Shown here: positions 51,909 through 60,249 of the stretch, piece after piece
How positions within the stretch are numbered: the first letter of the stretch is position 1
Layout: the number at the start of each line of letters is the position of its first letter
NCBI GenBank assembly: GCA_964409905.1
Contig: CAYPET010000003.1
Location: forward strand, 1 to 64,000
Length of the DNA: 64,000 nucleotides
Direction: 5' to 3'
From: JAGNRR01 sp964409905
GTDB lineage: Bacteria > Bacteroidota > Bacteroidia > Chitinophagales > Chitinophagaceae
Translations under genes and position numbers: made by a program
Notes under the pieces: generated by a model
The model's database searches: none
Told to the model about the DNA's origin: nothing
The model's input: only the letters and a program-made list of their open reading frames with translations

Positions 51909-52676
51909 ATGAAAAAAACGATATTACTATGTTCATTGCTTGTATTAGCTACCAGTGTTCTATTTGCTCAAGACAGCCGAGTTGATGAGGTGTTTAAAAA
52001 ATATAGATTTGGCATGTATCTAGGACCAACCTTCAATTCGTTGAAGCCTGTTGTGCAAGTAGCCGAGGACAATAACGGGGACTACCAAGTTGAGAAAGGC
52101 GCTGGCAGAGTAAGTTTTAGTGCCGGCTTGAATATGGAATTAAACGTAACAGAAAAATATACTCTTTATACCGGCATAGGCATGGATTGGAATGGAGGCA
52201 CTATCAATGCTGGCTATGACTCCATGAGTAACACAACCCCGCCCCTTAGCAATAACTACGCGCGTCAGGCTATGGTAGATTATAAAAACCAATACCTTTC
52301 CATACCATTAGGTCTAAAAATGTATGCCGCCCAATTTGGTGACCTGCGCGTCTATGCCCAAACAGGTATAGATTTGTCGTTTTTATTAAGTCAAAAAGGG
52401 AATTACACCCTTTTAAAAAGTGATTACACCCAGATATCGGGCGAAAAAGAAAAATTAGGCCCTTATGCAGCCGTATCACCAATAAATGTGGGCTGGCATC
52501 TTGGCGCGGGGGCAGAATATGAACTGGCAAATGGCAGTTCGGCTTATTTTGGCATTTTGTATCGTAATGGTTTCACAGACTATACTGCTCCAAAATTGAA
52601 CGAAGTGGGTAATCGATTTGCCGATGGTAACATCCGCTCCAACACAATTGCTATTCGAGTAGGATACTTCTTCTAG
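51909..52676 (+). CDS. Outer membrane beta-barrel protein
   Basis: A 255-aa exported protein with signal peptide (MKKTILLCSLLVLATSVLFA). Residues about 30-255 show alternating strands and end in a barrel strand with C-terminal aromatic residues (AIRVGYFF). Pattern is that of the OmpA-like/PorT-type small barrels: FGMYLGPTFNSLKP, YLSIPLGLKMYAAQFGDLRVYAQTG, HLGAGAEYEL. Specific role unknown. Its ATG at 51909 is preferred over the upstream in-frame 51876. It ends in its own terminator. Confidence 0.8.
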   Translation: MKKTILLCSLLVLATSVLFAQDSRVDEVFKKYRFGMYLGPTFNSLKPVVQVAEDNNGDYQVEKGAGRVSFSAGLNMELNVTEKYTLYTGIGMDWNGGTINAGYDSMSNTTPPLSNNYARQAMVDYKNQYLSIPLGLKMYAAQFGDLRVYAQTGIDLSFLLSQKGNYTLLKSDYTQISGEKEKLGPYAAVSPINVGWHLGAGAEYELANGSSAYFGILYRNGFTDYTAPKLNEVGNRFADGNIRSNTIAIRVGYFF

Positions 52677-52697
52677 TATTAAACGGATTATAACAAT

Positions 52698-52725
52698 GCC
52701 CCGATAGCCTTATCGGGGCTTTTTA
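52698..52725 (+). terminator. Intrinsic terminator of the beta-barrel gene
   Basis: The 9-bp stem GCCCCGATA / TATCGGGGC (52698-52719) with loop GCCT, followed by TTTTTATTTTA. The nadE promoter begins in its tail. Confidence 0.92.
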
Positions 52726-52728
52726 TTT

Positions 52729-52736
52729 TACTTTTG
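52729..52736 (+). promoter_or_regulatory. -7 box of nadE
   Basis: TACTTTTG, an exact match to TAnnTTTG, ending 6 nt before the nadE ATG at 52743. It directly follows the terminator of the preceding gene and implies a leaderless transcript. Confidence 0.55.
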
Positions 52737-52742
52737 TGCATA

Positions 52743-54452
52743 ATGAAAATTTTCCTTGCCCAACAGAATTACATCATTGGGAATTTTGAATACAACCTTT
52801 CAAAAATGATAGCTGCCATTGAAGCAGCCAAAGAAAAAAATGGTGATCTAATTATCTTTTCCGAATTATCCGTTTGCGGATATCCACCACGCGATTTTTT
52901 AGAATTTGACGACTTCATAAAACGCAACGAAGAGGCCATTGCAAAACTCATACCGTTATCAAACGATATTGGCATCATAGTGGGCGCACCTGATCGAAAC
53001 CCCAGAAAAGAAGGTAAAGACTTGTTTAATGCAGCATTTTTGCTTCACGAAGGTAAAATTGTCGGAACTGCTCACAAAACACTCTTGCCCAATTATGACA
53101 TATTTGACGAATACCGATATTTCGAACCGGCCTTCGAATGGCGGGTGTTACCATTTAAAAATATCAATATAGCCTTAACCGTTTGTGAGGATATATGGAA
53201 TTTACACATTGCACATCAAGAAATGCCATACAATCCCTTATACAGGCTCACACCCATGGATATTTTGATGGAGCAGAAACCTGACGTAATGATAAATATT
53301 AGTGCCTCGCCTTTTGATTATACGCATGCAGAGGACAGGCTGGCAATGGTAAAGGCTAACGTGAAAAAATACAAATTACCCATGCTATATTGTAATGGTG
53401 TGGGTTCTCAGACGGAGGTGATATTTGACGGTGGCAGCCTTGTATTTGATAAAAATGCCAACATCATTAAGGAGGGTAACTATTTTGAGGAAGACCTGCT
53501 GGAAGTTAATTTGAAGCATGACGGTAGCTTTGAAGAGCCTGTAAGCCAATCTGCCATGGACATTCCCAGTGAAGAACTCACCCCACCACATTATGACCCA
53601 TGCCTGAACATTGATCGAATTTACGAAGCCCTGATTACGGGCATCCGTGATTACTTTAAAAAATTAGGTTTTCAAAAGGCCATCCTAGGCGCTAGCGGAG
53701 GTGTGGATAGTGCTTTAGTACAAGCATTAGCAGTAGCTGCTCTTGGCAAAGAAAATGTATATGCCATGCTGATGCCATCACATTTCTCCAGCGATCATAG
53801 CATTGCCGATGCAGAGCAATTATCAATAAATCTGGGCAATGATTATAACATTGTACCTATAGAACCTGTTTACAATGCTTTCATGCAACAATTAGCTGAG
53901 CCATTTAATAATTTACCTTTCAATATAGCGGAAGAAAACATTCAGGCACGCACGCGAGGTACATTGTTAATGGCAATGGCAAATAAATTTGGTTATATCT
54001 TATTGAATACTTCAAACAAAAGTGAATTATCAGTTGGCTACGGTACATTGTATGGTGATATGGCGGGGGGCATATCGGTGATAGGTGATGTATATAAAAT
54101 GCAGGCCTACGAAATGTGTAACTACATTAATAAAAAAGCGGGAAGGGAAATCATACCAAGGAACATCATCACAAAACCACCGTCAGCAGAGTTACGCCCC
54201 AATCAAAAAGATAGCGACTCACTACCCGACTATCTGGATTTAGATACCATTCTTTACCAATACATAGAACTGCGCAAAGGTCCAAAAGAAATTGTTGAAA
54301 TGGGTTATAATGAGTTACTAGTCAATCGTATTTTGAAAATGGTAAACAGAAATGAGTATAAGCGGAATCAATTTTGCCCGATTATTCGCGTTTCATTTAA
54401 ATCATTCGGCGTTGGCCGCAGAATTCCGATTGTTGCCAAGTATCTGGAATAG
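52743..54452 (+). CDS. nadE: Glutamine-dependent NAD+ synthetase
   Basis: A 569-aa two-domain enzyme that amidates nicotinic acid adenine dinucleotide to NAD. The N-terminal glutaminase (nitrilase fold) has the triad E41 (IIFSELSVCGYPP), K112 (AHKTLLPNYD) and C148 (LTVCEDIW). The C-terminal synthetase has the P-loop LGASGGVDSALVQAL (about 313-327), TSNKSELSVGYGTLYGDMAGG and KPPSAELRPNQ. The ATG at 52743 follows the promoter; an upstream TTG (52734) would overlap the -7 box. Confidence 0.96.
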   Translation: MKIFLAQQNYIIGNFEYNLSKMIAAIEAAKEKNGDLIIFSELSVCGYPPRDFLEFDDFIKRNEEAIAKLIPLSNDIGIIVGAPDRNPRKEGKDLFNAAFLLHEGKIVGTAHKTLLPNYDIFDEYRYFEPAFEWRVLPFKNINIALTVCEDIWNLHIAHQEMPYNPLYRLTPMDILMEQKPDVMINISASPFDYTHAEDRLAMVKANVKKYKLPMLYCNGVGSQTEVIFDGGSLVFDKNANIIKEGNYFEEDLLEVNLKHDGSFEEPVSQSAMDIPSEELTPPHYDPCLNIDRIYEALITGIRDYFKKLGFQKAILGASGGVDSALVQALAVAALGKENVYAMLMPSHFSSDHSIADAEQLSINLGNDYNIVPIEPVYNAFMQQLAEPFNNLPFNIAEENIQARTRGTLLMAMANKFGYILLNTSNKSELSVGYGTLYGDMAGGISVIGDVYKMQAYEMCNYINKKAGREIIPRNIITKPPSAELRPNQKDSDSLPDYLDLDTILYQYIELRKGPKEIVEMGYNELLVNRILKMVNRNEYKRNQFCPIIRVSFKSFGVGRRIPIVAKYLE

Positions 54453-54528
54453 TTTGTAAAATTGAATTTTCATTCCTTACCATCATTAATAAAAGTAACC
54501 GAATCAATACATAATCCTCTTGTGATGA

Positions 54529-55689
54529 TTATGCAATTAGCTCACTTTTATCTGATACCAACTTGAGCAGTTTAGTGTCAAAGTCATGCACATTAATAAA
54601 AGCCGGACGCTTACCCAACTGAAAACTGCCAAAATCTGCATCAATCCCAAACAATTTTGCACCATTTATGGTGGCGCCTTTTAATAGGCTTTGCAAAGGC
54701 ACCTCAGGGAAATTATCTTGTAATGTTTTAACCTCTGATAGGATATTCAGAGCCGCATTTGAGGCCAAACTATCTGTACCCAGTACTATTTTATCAGAAA
54801 AATCCTCCAGAAATAGTCCAATTTGAGGAACAACATTTTCTATATAAAGGTTTGCATTCGGACAAAAACAAAACCATGTATGCTCATCGGTTAGCTGAAG
54901 ATCTTTTGGAGAGGTAAATGTATTGTGAACGAATAATTTTTTCACCCTTGAATCAAGTAACCGAGTACTATGCTCAAAACTTGATCGGGGAGTTTTATCA
55001 TTAATTATCTCGCTTTTATCAACACCAAAATATTGATAAAAGGAATCAAATTTGCTTTCCCGAAGTTGGAAAAATTGATTTTCAGCATCACTTTCTTGAT
55101 TATGAATGGTGATAAAGTTGGAGTGTTCACAAACCAGCGTATACAAACTTTTATGGCATGTATAAGGCGTATGTAAGCTCAGTGAGGTATTAAGATTTGC
55201 ATCAACAAATTGTTTATACACTTCATAATATTGCTCAAATCGAACTGGTACATCTGCTTCGCGCATAGCAATACACTCTACAAAACTGTGATAATATATT
55301 GCACTGCTTTTCTTTGTAGCCAAGGTATTCGTCGTATTGCAAATGTCTCCAACTGCAATGATGCCGTTAGCCTGCATCTCTTGGTTAGCAGCATCAATAG
55401 TTTTTATTATTCTGCTTAGGTTGGGCTGATGATCAAACTGTTCACGAACAAGTTTTAAGAATGTTGCGATGCCTGTTTTCTCGGGAATTGTATTTTTTAG
55501 ATAGCTAAGCTCCAAATGACAGTGCGCATTTACCATGCCAGGCATAAGCAACCCTGTGTAATGTTCAACTTTATCTTCTGGCTTTGTGTTTTGAAGACTC
55601 AAAATGCGCGCCTGACTATCTATTTCTATATAATAAGATGAATGAAATCCAAAGCCATCAAAAACAATATCCGCAGTTATCCAAGCCAT
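54529..55689 (-). CDS. Amidohydrolase-superfamily deaminase-like protein
   Basis: A 386-aa TIM-barrel metal hydrolase. The metal/ligand motifs are GMVNAHCHLELSYL (HxH, about 59-61), SLHTPYTCH (about 186-194), FITIHNQESDAE (about 212-223) and VLGTDSLASN (about 300-309). HCHLE with SLHTPYT and the late GTDSLASN resembles aminofutalosine deaminase/SsnA-MtaD deaminases. Substrate uncertain (guanine, cytosine or futalosine derivatives). The start at 55689 is preferred over 55719, which lies in the purS promoter region. Confidence 0.8.
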   Translation of the reverse strand: MAWITADIVFDGFGFHSSYYIEIDSQARILSLQNTKPEDKVEHYTGLLMPGMVNAHCHLELSYLKNTIPEKTGIATFLKLVREQFDHQPNLSRIIKTIDAANQEMQANGIIAVGDICNTTNTLATKKSSAIYYHSFVECIAMREADVPVRFEQYYEVYKQFVDANLNTSLSLHTPYTCHKSLYTLVCEHSNFITIHNQESDAENQFFQLRESKFDSFYQYFGVDKSEIINDKTPRSSFEHSTRLLDSRVKKLFVHNTFTSPKDLQLTDEHTWFCFCPNANLYIENVVPQIGLFLEDFSDKIVLGTDSLASNAALNILSEVKTLQDNFPEVPLQSLLKGATINGAKLFGIDADFGSFQLGKRPAFINVHDFDTKLLKLVSDKSELIA

Positions 55690-55730
55690 AATAAGAAAAT
55701 GGTTATTTTCGCAATTCAAAACTACGATAG

Positions 55731-55982
55731 ATGTTATTCAAAGCCTCGATACAAGTCATGCCAATTAAAGGATTATTGGACCCACAAGGTAAAGCAGTGA
55801 ATGCCAGCCTCCATAACATCGGCATGGTTGATATACACAATGTGAGAATAGGCAAAGAAATAACGCTTGAGGTTGAAGCCGAAAATGAAGAAGCCGCCGG
55901 AAAAATAGTAGACGATGCATGCAACAAACTACTGCACAATCCGGTAATGGAAGAATATACATTTACGGTAGTACCCGCTTAA
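55731..55982 (+). CDS. purS: Phosphoribosylformylglycinamidine synthase subunit PurS
   Basis: An 83-aa subunit of the PurL/PurQ/PurS complex of purine synthesis. It has the typical pattern FKASIQVMPIKGLLDPQGKAV, HNIGMVDIHNVRIGKEI and ACNKLLHNPVMEEYTF. It stands alone here; purL and purQ are not in the window. Its stop overlaps that of nadK by 4 bp. A -7-like box TATTTTCG lies at 55704-55711. Confidence 0.93.
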   Translation: MLFKASIQVMPIKGLLDPQGKAVNASLHNIGMVDIHNVRIGKEITLEVEAENEEAAGKIVDDACNKLLHNPVMEEYTFTVVPA

Positions 55983-56857
55983 TTTCTGCGGTCTATCCCC
56001 CAATACATTTTGTTTCGCAGGGTCTGCAAGAAATTCTGTCCTTCCAGTCTAATTAAGTTAATCCCGAATTTTTCTTTTCTTACTGCCAGCGAAACATCGG
56101 TGCTGATTGGAGCAGAACGCGCATCCAATGTGCATAAAAACTGTTTTGCCCTACCTTCTATTTCAAATGAAATAACCTGATCATCCGGTACGACCACGGG
56201 CCTTATATTCAAATTGTGCGGTGCCACCGGGGTTATAACAAAATTATTAGCCTGCGGAAATATAATTGGCCCACCGCAGCTAAGTGAATAACCTGTAGAG
56301 CCTGTCGGAGTAGAAACGATAATCCCATCAGCCCAATAGGTGGCCAAAAATTCACCGTTTATGTAAGCATGAATTATAATCATGCTGGAGCTATCTTTCC
56401 GATGGAGCGTAAACTCGTTTAAAGCGAAAGGTGAGTCTGGGAATAAAGGCTCACTGGAATCTAAATGTATTAAACTCCTTCTGTCAATAATATAATTATT
56501 AGCCTGTAATTGCTCAATGGCTGACTGCACTTCATCAACGCCGGTGCCAGCCAGAAAACCCAACCGACCCAGGTTAATGCCCAATATCGGAATATTACTG
56601 CTACCAACATAGGTAACCGCATCCAAAATAGTACCGTCGCCACCCAAACTTAGCAAGCATCGTACATCCTTAGGCAAATGAGACTGCTCCGAGAAAGTGC
56701 GAAATTGAGCTGGCAACAAATCATATTTTTTAAGGTTGCTCACCATCCCTTCAAAAATTAGCAATTCACATTTGTAAACTTTAAGCGTCTTAAAAAGCTG
56801 CTGGATAATTAACTTTTCCCTTTCGCCAAATCGGCGATTGTAAATGGCTATCAACAT
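55979..56857 (-). CDS. nadK: NAD kinase
   Basis: A 292-aa enzyme phosphorylating NAD to NADP. The core has LSLGGDGTILDAV (GGDG, about 90-100), GINLGRLGFLAG, NEFTLHRKDSSSM and ADGIIVSTPTGSTGYSLSCGGPI. This follows the BamA-like gene by 6 bp and belongs to the same minus-strand run as the two genes upstream, with nadE 1.5 kb away. Confidence 0.95.
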   Translation of the reverse strand: MLIAIYNRRFGEREKLIIQQLFKTLKVYKCELLIFEGMVSNLKKYDLLPAQFRTFSEQSHLPKDVRCLLSLGGDGTILDAVTYVGSSNIPILGINLGRLGFLAGTGVDEVQSAIEQLQANNYIIDRRSLIHLDSSEPLFPDSPFALNEFTLHRKDSSSMIIIHAYINGEFLATYWADGIIVSTPTGSTGYSLSCGGPIIFPQANNFVITPVAPHNLNIRPVVVPDDQVISFEIEGRAKQFLCTLDARSAPISTDVSLAVRKEKFGINLIRLEGQNFLQTLRNKMYWGIDRRN

Positions 56858-56863
56858 ACCGTC

Positions 56864-58261
56864 TTATTCATTGCGCAGATGTAAAAATAGTCCTTTTTCA
56901 GATAAGCTATTAAAGCTATACTCAAGTCGTACCTTAAAATAATAGGAGAATATTACATCTATGCCTAGGCCATATCCATTTATTATTTTATTATTTAAAA
57001 AGCTATTGCCCATGTTGTTTGAATACACATATCCAACATCGCCAAAGACCTTCGAATAAAAATCTATGGGTACATATCGCAGTAACGGCACAACATTTTG
57101 GCGCAAAGTATAACTAAATACTTTTTGCCGAACATCTGTACGAGCTAGTCCATAATGACTACCATCAATAATATAGTACTCAAAGCCGCGCACATAATCA
57201 TTCTTATACCCCATTCCACGATAGTTAAAATACGGCTGATTATCCGGACCAAATAAGCGCCCTCTGAAATGCATTGCAACCGATAGCCCTGGTAATATTG
57301 GTTGAAAACGTGCAAAATGGAAATACAGTTGCGATTGTTGAAAACCTTTTGTTAGACCAAAGCCTTTATGTTCAGCTATGGCATCTATCTCCCAACCACG
57401 CAGAGGATAATTTCGATCATTCGTATTATTAAACCTAAATCGGTATTGAATTTCGGGAATGTTCATACTTCGACCACCCATCAAAAATTTGGGCTGTTCA
57501 TTAAACATTGCTTCGGTAATGGAATAATGCATAAAGCTAAATTTCAATTCATGTATTGATGCGTATCGCGGCCTATACATAAACGAAAGTTCAGCACGCA
57601 GGCTGCGATAGGGATTAGTGTTTTCGTCACGAAAAAAAACTTGTTTGTTACTATCTGTTTGTACCTGAATTTCTTTACCAGTATGATATTGAATGCTTGC
57701 ACTCATACCATGTTTTAATGATTTGTCAATGAAAGGATTGGTGTAATATAAATAAATATGCTTCTTAAATCCTGCCTGAAACTGTATGCCGAGTTGCTCG
57801 TTCCGACCACGAAAATTGATTCGATTAATATCTGCACCAATATTCAGCCGGTTTAATTTATGGTCGTAATCGTCCCACCAAACATTAAAATTTCGATCAG
57901 CCAATGAAACGAAAGGATGTACCCGCCAGTAGAATAATTCTTTTACTGTGTATATAAAATTGACATTGGAATCCGAAAGCATTTCTGCACGTGCATGAAC
58001 CTCGACGAATAATTTACTATTCAATATGCGTTCCTTATTATATTCCAACAACTGATAAAGAGCATGTTTAGGCACGCTATCTCCGGGACGAATACTCATT
58101 TCACGAAGAATGACAAAATCTTTGGTTATTTTATTCCCCTTAAATGTAATCTGAGAAATCCGTACGAAACCAGAGTCTGTATTGGCGGCAACTTTGGCTT
58201 CAACAGTCAAAACACCAAGTAATATTATCAAATACAAGCAAATAAGAATACGCAACATCAC
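56864..58261 (-). CDS. BamA/TamA-family outer membrane protein (short)
   Basis: A 465-aa protein with signal peptide (about 1-22), a single POTRA-like domain (about 28-115: RISQITFKGNKITKDFVILREMS and the closing VNFIYTVKEL), then a 16-strand-type barrel (about 120-465). The barrel includes GFGLTKGFQQSQLYFHFARF and FNYRGMGYKNDYVRGFEYYIIDG, which resembles the VRGY/F motif of the family, and ends in a final strand FSYYFKVRLEYSFN. Much shorter than BamA (about 800 aa, five POTRA), so it is more likely a TamA/patatin-type transporter or barrel relative. Overlaps the next gene by 4 bp. Confidence 0.82.
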   Translation of the reverse strand: MMLRILICLYLIILLGVLTVEAKVAANTDSGFVRISQITFKGNKITKDFVILREMSIRPGDSVPKHALYQLLEYNKERILNSKLFVEVHARAEMLSDSNVNFIYTVKELFYWRVHPFVSLADRNFNVWWDDYDHKLNRLNIGADINRINFRGRNEQLGIQFQAGFKKHIYLYYTNPFIDKSLKHGMSASIQYHTGKEIQVQTDSNKQVFFRDENTNPYRSLRAELSFMYRPRYASIHELKFSFMHYSITEAMFNEQPKFLMGGRSMNIPEIQYRFRFNNTNDRNYPLRGWEIDAIAEHKGFGLTKGFQQSQLYFHFARFQPILPGLSVAMHFRGRLFGPDNQPYFNYRGMGYKNDYVRGFEYYIIDGSHYGLARTDVRQKVFSYTLRQNVVPLLRYVPIDFYSKVFGDVGYVYSNNMGNSFLNNKIINGYGLGIDVIFSYYFKVRLEYSFNSLSEKGLFLHLRNE

Positions 58262-59061
58262 TTCTGCTGTAATAAGTAAATTTCTAACCTATCGTTACGC
58301 AATATATAGACCTGATTTTTTTCAAGCCGTGCGTTAATAACTGTATTTGGCTCAGGCAGCCGGATTTCAGATGAACGAAACGTCTGTATATTATATGAAT
58401 TCAAGCTGCCATTGGTATAATAGACAAGATAATTATTGATGACTTCGACTTCCTTGGCATTAAATCGATAAATCGTTTTATAAAATCCAAAACGATCAAA
58501 CTGTAAAATTCCTTCTGTACTGTCAGTCATATACAGTACACGATCTTTTTCAATCAGATGACAAGCACTTACAGGAAAATCAATCATATTTCTTAACAAG
58601 TAAGCATGTTTTATCTCTAGGCGTTCATCAATTTTAACTAATTCACCCACCGGATCAAAAATCCAAATGTTTCCGTCCATACTATTCGCAATGGCCGGAA
58701 TGTTAAATAAGCCAATACGTTTTAAATCCAACTGATTTTTTTTTGACATCATGTTATCCAAAATCTTAATTTGGCTAAACCCTGAATAAAAAACCAATAT
58801 CCTCAACGGATTGGTGGCGTCTATCATAGTCACTTTACCTGAAGCAATGTCATTAAAAACACCTAAACTGTCACCGGTTGGGCTGTATTTGACGATAAAA
58901 TTATTGTCTTTTACTAAGTAGATATTGCCAATTGGGTCAGTAGTGAAATAGCCATCTCGAACGGGAATTGTTTTTATCAACCTAAGTTGATACGGTTCTC
59001 CCATGACTTTTGAGGTAGTCAAAATAAAACAGCCAAGAAATAGGATGATTCTGATTGGCAT
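58258..59061 (-). CDS. Exported beta-propeller-like protein
   Basis: A 267-aa protein with a signal peptide (MPIRIILFLGCFILTTSKVMG). The rest repeats short strands of beta-propeller type: TTDPIGNIYLVKDNNFIVKY, NSMDGNIWIFDPVGELVKI, MTDSTEGILQFDRFGFY. The family is not recognised with certainty. It sits directly upstream of the BamA-like gene (4-bp overlap), suggesting that the two act together in the envelope. The ATG at 59061 is chosen from the signal peptide. Confidence 0.65.
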   Translation of the reverse strand: MPIRIILFLGCFILTTSKVMGEPYQLRLIKTIPVRDGYFTTDPIGNIYLVKDNNFIVKYSPTGDSLGVFNDIASGKVTMIDATNPLRILVFYSGFSQIKILDNMMSKKNQLDLKRIGLFNIPAIANSMDGNIWIFDPVGELVKIDERLEIKHAYLLRNMIDFPVSACHLIEKDRVLYMTDSTEGILQFDRFGFYKTIYRFNAKEVEVINNYLVYYTNGSLNSYNIQTFRSSEIRLPEPNTVINARLEKNQVYILRNDRLEIYLLQQK

Positions 59062-59118
59062 ATCGTGATATGTAAAGATAAACAATCGTTACAGCCTTAG
59101 CCGCAATTGTTATCTAAA

Positions 59119-60120
59119 CTAATGCAATGTAGAGTATCTGCCTGGCCGTATTAAGCGCCAATCTTCTCCGCCAGATTCGCTTACATATAACCCTACATCA
59201 GTTGCGCAGAACAAATAGTACCGCTCCACACCAGTGCGGAAAATGAGTTTTTTCCCTTCTACATATTGCACCTTAGCATACCAGGGAATTCCTTTACCGC
59301 TTGGTACAAAACCTGTTCCATCTAGCTTGAAAAGGCCCATACTATCACGGCCCAAAAACAAATCACTTGAACCTTTCGGATTATTTACAAAAAGAATAGG
59401 ACGACCATTGCCTGATACAGCTCCATATTTTGTCCAATCGGCTCCGCCGTTTGTACTATAATATGAACCGTTAACCCCTTCAAAATCGGTGGCTACAAGC
59501 GTATTACCAAAACCTGTAAGGTAATAGTCAGTACCGGCAGCCAAGGTAGCAGAGCCTGGCGGCACCTGGGTCCATGGACCTGTACCTGCCGCACTTCTGT
59601 AAATAGTAGCATCATCTTGAATGACGAATATATCGCCATTGGTTAACTGTGCTACTGAAGTGGGTATAATACCCACACCAGCATTGGAAAATGTTTTACC
59701 TAAATCAGCACTTTCTGCAAGGCCAAATGTGGTACAAAGAAATACCTTACGTGTTGGGGCATGGTAAATCATTTGGTGAGGCAGATAATATTTATAGAAA
59801 AAGTCATAGTAAGGAAGTGCATTGGCATTACAAATATTAAATGCACGCCCCTCGTCTTGACTGAAGTAACAATTACCTTTTAGATAAAGAATATTGGTGT
59901 CTGCAGTGATTATTTGACGAACAGCAATATCGTCAATAGGGAATAATTTTTTAAAATAACTCGTATCATTTGCCACATGTAAAGAACCATCTAAACCTCC
60001 AGAATAAAGCACATATGGAGTTTGAACCACCCCGGCATTATTTATTTGATTGTATTTTTCACAAGAAGTGAGTATTAACATTACAGAACATATCAATACT
60101 ACATATTGTTTTGGCGTCAT
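59119..60120 (-). CDS. Lipoprotein with Asp-box beta-propeller
   Basis: A 333-aa lipoprotein (lipobox LILTSC, Cys about 20). It holds several Asp-box/BNR repeats of the form SxDxGxxW: YFSQDEGRAF, ESADLGKTF, YYSTNGGADWTKYG and YVSESGGEDWRLI. These mark a sialidase/sortilin-like propeller that often binds proteins or glycans at the cell surface. It has no catalytic motif I recognise. It lies 57 bp upstream of the exported propeller protein and may be in one unit with it and the BamA-like gene. Confidence 0.7.
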   Translation of the reverse strand: MTPKQYVVLICSVMLILTSCEKYNQINNAGVVQTPYVLYSGGLDGSLHVANDTSYFKKLFPIDDIAVRQIITADTNILYLKGNCYFSQDEGRAFNICNANALPYYDFFYKYYLPHQMIYHAPTRKVFLCTTFGLAESADLGKTFSNAGVGIIPTSVAQLTNGDIFVIQDDATIYRSAAGTGPWTQVPPGSATLAAGTDYYLTGFGNTLVATDFEGVNGSYYSTNGGADWTKYGAVSGNGRPILFVNNPKGSSDLFLGRDSMGLFKLDGTGFVPSGKGIPWYAKVQYVEGKKLIFRTGVERYYLFCATDVGLYVSESGGEDWRLIRPGRYSTLH

Positions 60121-60249
60121 ATACTATTTATATCGAGTGAATAAGGAGTGAAAATAATACATATTTAGCACACTTACTCACTTTTTGAGGAGGTAAAATA
60201 GTTTTATCCTGATATTAAATGCAAATTTGTAGAATATCCTAATTTCAAT

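Noticed and set aside
54510..54533. CATAATC...GATTATG hairpin after the amidohydrolase gene
   Set aside because: A 7-bp AT-rich stem without a T-run in either direction; not supported as terminator.
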